Shown here: positions 35,111-40,252 of the stretch, piece by piece
Layout: every line of letters starts with the position of its first letter
How positions within the stretch are numbered: position 1 is the first letter of the stretch
From: an uncultured Saprospiraceae bacterium
Lineage (GTDB): Bacteria; Bacteroidota; Bacteroidia; Chitinophagales; Saprospiraceae
NCBI GenBank assembly: GCA_937941095.1
Contig: CALDYJ010000096.1
Span: 1-40,252, forward strand
DNA: 40,252 nucleotides
Direction: 5' to 3'
Made by a program: the position numbers and the translations under genes
Notes under the pieces: generated by a model
What the model saw: only the letters and a program-made list of their open reading frames with translations
The model's database searches: none
What the model was told of the DNA's origin: nothing

Positions 35111-36487
35111 ATGCAAATGCCAGAATTAAACAAAAAACTCACTTTATATGGATTAACCATGATTGCCATAGGCAGTTGCATTGGTTCTGGGATATTTGCA
35201 GCCCCATCAGATGTCGTTCAGAACGTCCCTCATCACTTATTAGTAATCATAGTATGGAGTTTAGGTGGGCTAATTGCCTTGACTGGAGCTTTATGTTTTG
35301 CCGAACTAGGCAGCATGTTTCCTAAAGCTGGAGGTGTTTATGTTTATTTGAGAGAGGCTTTTGGAGAATTAACGGGCTTCTTATATGGGTGGGTTATTTT
35401 ATTGGTGATTAATACCGGTGCTTTAGCAGCCTTGTCAATTGTTTTAGCAGATTTTGTAACCGCATTTTTTCCCTTAGAGGGCAATGTACTAAGCTTGACA
35501 CTTTATGAAGAAACTTTCCATTTGACTCGAAAAGTTTTGTTTGCTGTAACGGTTGTTATTGGCTTGACTTTAATGAACATCACTGGAGTAAGGACTTCTC
35601 AAATTTTTGTAAACTTGTTTACGGGTTTAAAGCTAATTGCAATTCTTGCTATTATTGTGGCTTCTTTCATCTATTACGATCCTGATAAAATCATATTGGA
35701 TTTCAGCACTACAAATTTGCCTGATGATTCTTTTAATCTTTTGATGTTGGCTTTAGTTGGAGTCCTTTGGTCATTTGGTGGCTGGCATCATACTTCTTAC
35801 TTATCTGGAGAAGCAATTAATGCAAAAAGAAATGTCCCATTGGCCATGGTTATAGGGGTTGCTGCTGTCACCTTAGTGTATATATTGATCAACTTGGCTT
35901 ATATGCAATTAATGAGTCTAGAGAGCATTAGTTTAAGCAACAAAGTAGCGAGTGATGCAATGGATACTTTATTTCCATTAGGAGGACAATTGGTTGCCAT
36001 CGGAATTACAATTTCTGTGTTTGGGACAATAGCCATCTATACAATGTCTGCTCCTAGGATTTATTATGCCATGGCAGAAGATGGTGTTTTCTTCAAAGGA
36101 TTATCAAGGATTCACCCAAAATATAAGACGCCAGTAAATGCAATGATCTTACAAGCTGTATGGGCGATACTCTTGTTATTGTTTTGGGGTAGTTTTGGAG
36201 ATTTGATCAAGTACGTCACTTTTATGGATATCATTTTTATGGGATTGGCAGGCTTGTCTTTGTTTGTACTCAGATTTAAAAAACCTGATTTGGAAAGGCC
36301 AATTAAAGTTTTTGCTTATCCTTTTATACCTGCTTTTTTTGTGATAATTTCTTTCCTCTTTGTGCTTTATGTCTTTTTTGATGACTCCACGCAAGAACAA
36401 GCGGTGGCGGGAATGGTCGTGCTAGGCTGTGGTGTTTTGGTGTATAAAGTTTTCCAACATAAATTGGGTAGATCTAAAAAGACATAA
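35111..36487 (+). CDS. APC superfamily amino-acid permease
   Basis: The protein has 458 residues from ATG 35111; an in-frame TTG 6 bases upstream is less likely. About 12 hydrophobic helices are visible. Helix 1 has the substrate-binding glycine motif AIGSCIGSGIFAAPSDV, and helix 2 has LIALTGALCFAELGSMFPKAGGVYVYLREAFG, both characteristic of the amino acid-polyamine-organocation family. It would import amino acids by cation or proton symport, or exchange them. Substrate specificity cannot be read. It is flanked by an intergenic region on one side and a minus-strand terminator on the other. Confidence 0.93.
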   Translation: MQMPELNKKLTLYGLTMIAIGSCIGSGIFAAPSDVVQNVPHHLLVIIVWSLGGLIALTGALCFAELGSMFPKAGGVYVYLREAFGELTGFLYGWVILLVINTGALAALSIVLADFVTAFFPLEGNVLSLTLYEETFHLTRKVLFAVTVVIGLTLMNITGVRTSQIFVNLFTGLKLIAILAIIVASFIYYDPDKIILDFSTTNLPDDSFNLLMLALVGVLWSFGGWHHTSYLSGEAINAKRNVPLAMVIGVAAVTLVYILINLAYMQLMSLESISLSNKVASDAMDTLFPLGGQLVAIGITISVFGTIAIYTMSAPRIYYAMAEDGVFFKGLSRIHPKYKTPVNAMILQAVWAILLLLFWGSFGDLIKYVTFMDIIFMGLAGLSLFVLRFKKPDLERPIKVFAYPFIPAFFVIISFLFVLYVFFDDSTQEQAVAGMVVLGCGVLVYKVFQHKLGRSKKT

Positions 36488-36516
36488 AAAAAACAGGCTT
36501 GTAATTTACAAGCCTG
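36485..36516 (-). terminator. Terminator of the small minus-strand gene
   Basis: A perfect 10-bp stem (36494-36503 with 36507-36516) has an ATT loop and is followed on the minus strand by eight T. It begins 32 bp after the stop of the 36548-36823 gene and supports that gene as real. It has no T-run for the plus-strand permease. Confidence 0.85.
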
Positions 36517-36547
36517 CCTCGGTTTGGGATATATATAGTTATCAGGA

Positions 36548-36823
36548 TTATTTCATTATAAAATCCTTGATTATTGTAGCATGAGTATTGCTGTTTCTTA
36601 CCAATTCAAGATTAATGGTCATCTTTTCATATTTGAGTTCGAAAGTCTCTTGCTCCAAAGAATTATTTAATCTTGACTTGCTTAATAAGTCGATGCTTAA
36701 AAAATTTCCTAGATCAGTTTTAAAACCTCTAAGAAGTTTCTTGACCTGACTCAAGGGATATTTTACATCAGCATTGTTTAAAAGTTTTACTATCAATGCT
36801 AATTTGATTTTTCGTAAGTTCAT
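36548..36823 (-). CDS. Small hypothetical protein
   Basis: The protein has 91 residues: basic N-terminus, no membrane segment, predicted helical start (RKIKLALIVKLLN) followed by a beta-rich tail. I do not recognise a family. Support comes from its strong downstream terminator, its position in a space with no competing gene, and an ordinary composition. It could be a small cytoplasmic protein specific to this lineage. Confidence 0.55.
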   Translation of the reverse strand: MNLRKIKLALIVKLLNNADVKYPLSQVKKLLRGFKTDLGNFLSIDLLSKSRLNNSLEQETFELKYEKMTINLELVRNSNTHATIIKDFIMK

Positions 36824-36989
36824 AATTTTTGCATTGTTTACCTTAAGAACAACTTTACAAGCCTATGTGTTGCATGAGCTTTATTTAAAATTTTGTTAAT
36901 TTCTATTTTATCAACTACATGACATTTGATTTTCCACTCAGTTTTTTTGAAAAAAACTTATTTTTAAGGCAATCTATCAAACAATCGGA

Positions 36990-37532
36990 ATGAACGAAAC
37001 TCCTTATTCATGGTGTATAACCAAACTGAATACCATTACAAAACATAGCCAACAGTTTTTAATCTTGGATAAAAGACAAATGGATTACAAAGCTTTACCA
37101 GAAAGATGGTCAGCCAATCAAAGTCTTAAACACATCATGGTTTTAAATGAAGCTTATTTTCCGCAATTGAAAGCCATCATAGATGGAACACATAAAAATC
37201 CGTTTATCGCACCATTCAGCAAGACTACTGGAAGAATGTTGATTAATTCAGTGGTTCCTGGATCTAAAAAATCAGCAACTTTCGAGATCTTTGAACCCTC
37301 GAACTATAAAAACACTGGACCAGTTGCCCAAGCCTTCATATCACATATAGCAGAATTGAGATCAATATATGACGCAATGAATGACACTGACCTTAAGAAA
37401 ACAAAAGTTCATTCTCCTGCGTCTAAGCTTTTTAAATTTAACCTTGAGGATTGTTTGCGGATGTTGATATTGCATACGGAGAGGCATGTCATTCAAGCAT
37501 TTGAAGAAATTAAAAAGATGAACATGTCATGA
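36990..37532 (+). CDS. DinB-like superfamily protein
   Basis: The protein has 180 residues, an all-helical four-helix bundle pattern with the likely metal-binding triad His48 (KHIMVLNEAY), His162 and His166 (LHTERHVIQAF). The closing helix LEDCLRMLILHTERHVIQAFEEI is characteristic of the DinB_2/YfiT group. Members are metal-dependent thiol-S-transferases or have unknown roles. It overlaps the glucosidase start by 4 bases, so the two are co-translated, though no functional link is apparent. Confidence 0.85.
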   Translation: MNETPYSWCITKLNTITKHSQQFLILDKRQMDYKALPERWSANQSLKHIMVLNEAYFPQLKAIIDGTHKNPFIAPFSKTTGRMLINSVVPGSKKSATFEIFEPSNYKNTGPVAQAFISHIAELRSIYDAMNDTDLKKTKVHSPASKLFKFNLEDCLRMLILHTERHVIQAFEEIKKMNMS

Positions 37533-39166
37533 AAGAAGAAAAAAGAATTTGGTGGAAAGAAAGTGTGATTTATCAAATTTATCCTAGAAGTTTTAAGGAC
37601 AGTAGTGGAGATGGTATTGGAGATATACAGGGGATCATTTCAAAATTACCCTACTTAAAAGAACTCGGTGTAGACATCATCTGGTTGAGCCCTATCTTTT
37701 CTTCTCCTAATGATGACAACGGCTATGATGTAGCAGACTACTGCGACATCATGAGTGAGTTTGGAAGCATGGATGATTTTGATGCCTTACTTGCTGAAAG
37801 TAAAAAAATGGGCTTGAAGATCATATTAGATTTGGTCGCAAACCATAGTTCGGATGAACATCGGTGGTTTCAAGAGTCAAGGAAAAGTAAGGACAATAAA
37901 TACAGTGATTATTACATTTGGAAAGATGGAATCCCAAATAATTGGAAAGCTTTTTTTGGAGGTGGAGCCTGGGACTATGACGAATTGAGGCAACAATATT
38001 ATTTACATTTTTTTTCTAAAAAACAGCCTGATTTAAATTGGGAAAATCCTGAACTCAGAAAAGAAATGTACAAGGTGATGCGATTTTGGATGGATAAGGG
38101 CATCGATGGTTTTAGGATTGATGTCATTCCTTTGATTTCAAAAAGACAGGATTATCCCGATGCAGATTTTAGTGATTTTTGGAAAGCCATTACTGATACT
38201 TATGCCAATGGTCCTCGACTGCATGAGTTTATTAAAGAGATGCACATGGAAGTCATGGCGGATTATGATATGATGACAGTTGGTGAAGGACCAGGCGTAA
38301 ACACAGATAATGCACACCTATACATTCAGGAAGATAGAGATGAATTAAACATGATATACCACTTTGATCAACTTTTTATTGATCACGGTCCTGGAGGCAG
38401 ATTCGACATTAAAGAATGGACACTTCAAGAGCTCAAAGAAAGTTTTGTAAAGTGGGATAATGCATTGAAAGGAAAAGGATGGATAAATATATGTCTGTCT
38501 AATCATGATTCTTCAAGATTGGTTTCAAGATTTGGAAACGATAAAGCATACAGAACACAATCTGCTAAAATGCTTGCAATTTTGCTTTTGACTCTTCGAG
38601 GAACGCCCTGCATTTACCAAGGTTGTGAAATTGGAATGCGTAACACCACTTTTAATAAAGTGACTGAATGTAATGATTTAGAAATCTTAAATGCATGGGA
38701 AGAAGAAAAACTAAAGGGAAGGAGTGAAGAAGATTTTTTAAAAGCTGTTAATCACTCAGGTAGAGATAATGCCAGAACTCCAATGTTGTGGTCTAATAAA
38801 AGTGAGGCCGGCTTTAGTGAAGGGACGCCTTGGTTGAGGATCAACGATGATTACCTAAACATAAATGTGGAATCCAATCTACAAGAAAAGGATTCTGTTT
38901 TTCATTTTTACAAAAAGATGCTTTCTTTCAGAAAAGAAAATAAAGACATGGTCTATGCTGATTTTGAAATCAAAGACCTTGAGCATCCTAGAATATTTTC
39001 ATATTTAAGGCGTACATCAAATAAAGAATATTTAATAGTGATGAATTTTTCTGATGATGAAGTGCATTATCCTGTGAGAAGAATTTATGATTACCTTATA
39101 GGTAATTATGAAAATGATGGAAATACATTTAAGCCTTGGGAAGGAAGGGTTTATTTAAGAAGCTAG
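37529..39166 (+). CDS. GH13 alpha-glucosidase, probably oligo-1,6-glucosidase
   Basis: The protein has 545 residues, the usual length for this group. The TIM-barrel motifs are intact: DLVANH at 101-106, nucleophile Asp198 in GFRIDVIPLISK, acid/base Glu253 in TVGEGPG, and the stabiliser pair in LSNHDSSR (His326, Asp327). Val after the nucleophile is the residue associated with alpha-1,6 specificity (isomaltase type), whereas alpha-1,4 enzymes usually have Thr or Ala. No signal peptide is present, so it acts in the cytoplasm on imported isomalto-oligosaccharides. The C-terminal beta domain ends at GNTFKPWEGRVYL. Confidence 0.92.
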   Translation: MKEEKRIWWKESVIYQIYPRSFKDSSGDGIGDIQGIISKLPYLKELGVDIIWLSPIFSSPNDDNGYDVADYCDIMSEFGSMDDFDALLAESKKMGLKIILDLVANHSSDEHRWFQESRKSKDNKYSDYYIWKDGIPNNWKAFFGGGAWDYDELRQQYYLHFFSKKQPDLNWENPELRKEMYKVMRFWMDKGIDGFRIDVIPLISKRQDYPDADFSDFWKAITDTYANGPRLHEFIKEMHMEVMADYDMMTVGEGPGVNTDNAHLYIQEDRDELNMIYHFDQLFIDHGPGGRFDIKEWTLQELKESFVKWDNALKGKGWINICLSNHDSSRLVSRFGNDKAYRTQSAKMLAILLLTLRGTPCIYQGCEIGMRNTTFNKVTECNDLEILNAWEEEKLKGRSEEDFLKAVNHSGRDNARTPMLWSNKSEAGFSEGTPWLRINDDYLNINVESNLQEKDSVFHFYKKMLSFRKENKDMVYADFEIKDLEHPRIFSYLRRTSNKEYLIVMNFSDDEVHYPVRRIYDYLIGNYENDGNTFKPWEGRVYLRS

Positions 39167-39216
39167 TGACGCGATGAGGTAAGGCTAACTTTTTATAAAA
39201 CGTAAAGCCAAAAGTC

Positions 39217-39256
39217 AAAAAAAAGAGGCTGCCTGATTATTCAGACAGCCTCTTTG
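39217..39256. terminator. Bidirectional terminator between convergent genes
   Basis: GAGGCTG/CAGCCTC plus CTGA/TCAG pairs (one mismatch) close a TTAT loop at 39237-39240. An A8 run lies on the left and a T-run on the right, so it can serve both the glucosidase operon and the minus-strand repeat protein. Confidence 0.88.
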
Positions 39257-39280
39257 TATTTTCAAGTATGAAAAATTAGA

Positions 39281-40252
39281 TTACTTAGAAAGAACCATTT
39301 GAGTTCCGTTCTTAGATCCATCAGTCATTCCTTTAGTTTTAATCTGACCAGCAGAAACACCTAGGTTCTGTAACATTGTTTTTACCCACTTTGCTCTAGT
39401 ACCAGCAACCATTTTGTTTTCACCAAAAGATTCAATAGTGATTTTAGTGTCTGAATTAGCTTTTAAAGCTTCAGCTAGACCCATAAATTGATCTTTGTCG
39501 TAATTTTTGATTTTACCACCATCCCATTCGATGTTACTGAATGCAATAGGAGCAGTACTCTTTGATTTGAAAGCATTAGCAAAAGAATCTTTTGCTTTAG
39601 CTGCAGCACCAGAAAGAGCAGAGCCAGTTGCTTTAGCAGCATCACCGATTTTGTCTCCAGCTTTGTTTACAGCATTCTTAATAGCTTCTCCAAATTTAGC
39701 AACACCAGAAATAGCCTTTCCTGAAGCATCAACTACTTGACCACTTGCATTTTTTGACCACTCTCCAGCTTTCGCAACGATGTTTCCTGTTTTTACATCT
39801 ACAAGGTTACCAGTAGCATCTACAGTGTGACTCCATCCTTTAGCTTTTGCAGCTTCAGCAATTTTATCCCAACCTGCGGTTGCAGCACCACCAACTTTGC
39901 TAACAGCAGAACCAGCAGCATCAACTGCACTTCCAACAGCATTACCAGCAGCATCAACAGCATTACCTGCAGCATCGACAGCGTTTCCAGCAGCATTAGC
40001 TGCAGCACCACCAACTTTACTAGCAGCATCTCCAGCAGCATTAACTGTTTTAGTAGCCGCATCTCCAACTGTGTTAGCCGCGTCTCCTACATTTTCTACT
40101 GCATCACCTGCCATAGAAGTTACTTTGTCAGCACCTCCTCTATTGAATAACCAAAAACCTACACCTAAAAGAAGTAATAATGGAACTAACCATTTGAACA
40201 TTCCTCCTCCTGAGCTTGCAGTTTCTTCTACAACTTCTCTTGTTGAAGTAGC
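39281..40252 (-). CDS. Ala-rich repeat protein with TM helix and OmpA-like tail (5' end probably outside window)
   Basis: From the in-frame ATG at 40201 the product is 306 residues. However, the frame stays open for 17 further codons to the window edge, reading ATSTREVVEETASSGGG before the Met, so the true start may lie further right. A membrane helix follows (FKWLVPLLLLLGVGFWLF). Next comes a long Ala/Gly/Asp/Val-rich amphipathic repeat (units of the type AAGNAVDAAGNAVD and KVGGAA), like LEA or apolipoprotein-type helices, then a lysine-rich middle. The C-terminal part (about 215-306) is an OmpA-like fold (IAFSNIEWDGGKIKNYDKDQFMGLAEALKANSDTKITIES), which usually contacts peptidoglycan. The frame is normal and ends at a bidirectional terminator. 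Confidence 0.75.
   Translation of the reverse strand, partial: ATSTREVVEETASSGGGMFKWLVPLLLLLGVGFWLFNRGGADKVTSMAGDAVENVGDAANTVGDAATKTVNAAGDAASKVGGAAANAAGNAVDAAGNAVDAAGNAVGSAVDAAGSAVSKVGGAATAGWDKIAEAAKAKGWSHTVDATGNLVDVKTGNIVAKAGEWSKNASGQVVDASGKAISGVAKFGEAIKNAVNKAGDKIGDAAKATGSALSGAAAKAKDSFANAFKSKSTAPIAFSNIEWDGGKIKNYDKDQFMGLAEALKANSDTKITIESFGENKMVAGTRAKWVKTMLQNLGVSAGQIKTKGMTDGSKNGTQMVLSK

Noticed and set aside
39827..40150. ORFs in other frames across the Ala-rich repeat gene
   Set aside because: Low-complexity shadows of the repeat; the sense frame has a membrane helix and an OmpA-like tail.
1..40252. Prophage, insertion sequence or integrated element
   Set aside because: No transposase, integrase, phage structural gene, terminal inverted repeats or att-like duplication next to the tRNA was seen.

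Overview
The window is AT-rich DNA from a member of the Bacteroidota, most likely the Saprospiria or a close relative. The evidence is gene content: several type IX secretion (T9SS) C-terminal sorting domains, giant HYR-like and dockerin-bearing secreted proteins, a DUF4293 protein, an OstA-like/BatE-like pair, an ExbB-X-ExbD-ExbD cluster, and promoter elements of the Bacteroidota type (TTG about 20 nt upstream of TAnnTTTG). Shine-Dalgarno sequences are largely absent. The genus cannot be read from the sequence alone.

Positions 1-17969 form a cluster of very large secreted proteins, all on the plus strand. It holds the tail of one T9SS protein, two full-length paralogs of 1551 and 1657 residues, and a fourth protein of 1958 residues built almost wholly from tandem HYR-like modules. 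The two complete paralogs share a signal sequence, a Cys-rich N-terminal module, HYR-like repeats, a carboxypeptidase-regulatory-like beta domain, a dockerin-like calcium-binding segment, a cohesin-like domain and a T9SS sorting domain. The intergenic regions are long (660, 1270 and 305 bp). They carry several terminator hairpins, a short-unit tandem repeat, and one interval that could encode a small RNA.

Positions 18051-23141 are housekeeping genes: ruvX-def-rnhA as a tight operon, then tatD, a tRNA-Ser(GGA), and an exbB/unknown membrane protein/exbD/exbD operon that would energise an outer-membrane process by proton flow.

Positions 23402-28924 hold a minus-strand DUF4293 membrane protein, a plus-strand operon (FAD oxidoreductase, OstA-like protein, BatE-like TPR-SH3 protein), and a convergent minus-strand rplU-rpmA operon. 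L27 in that operon carries a long Lys/Ala/Pro/Glu linker and a helix-hairpin-helix domain.

Positions 29006-40252 are mixed. They hold a double-DTG aspartyl protease with a PDZ domain, a secreted thioredoxin-fold protein lacking CxxC, a MazG-like pyrophosphohydrolase, a small membrane protein, an ECF sigma factor paired with a chimeric anti-sigma-like/beta-barrel protein, an APC amino-acid permease, a small unknown protein, a DinB-like protein overlapping a GH13 oligo-1,6-glucosidase, and an Ala-rich repeat protein with an OmpA-like tail that runs off the right edge.

The most unusual items are the dockerin-plus-cohesin-like paralog array and its structured intergenic DNA, the L27-HhH fusion, and the sigma factor/anti-sigma-barrel pair. 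I found no CRISPR array, prophage or complete insertion sequence.
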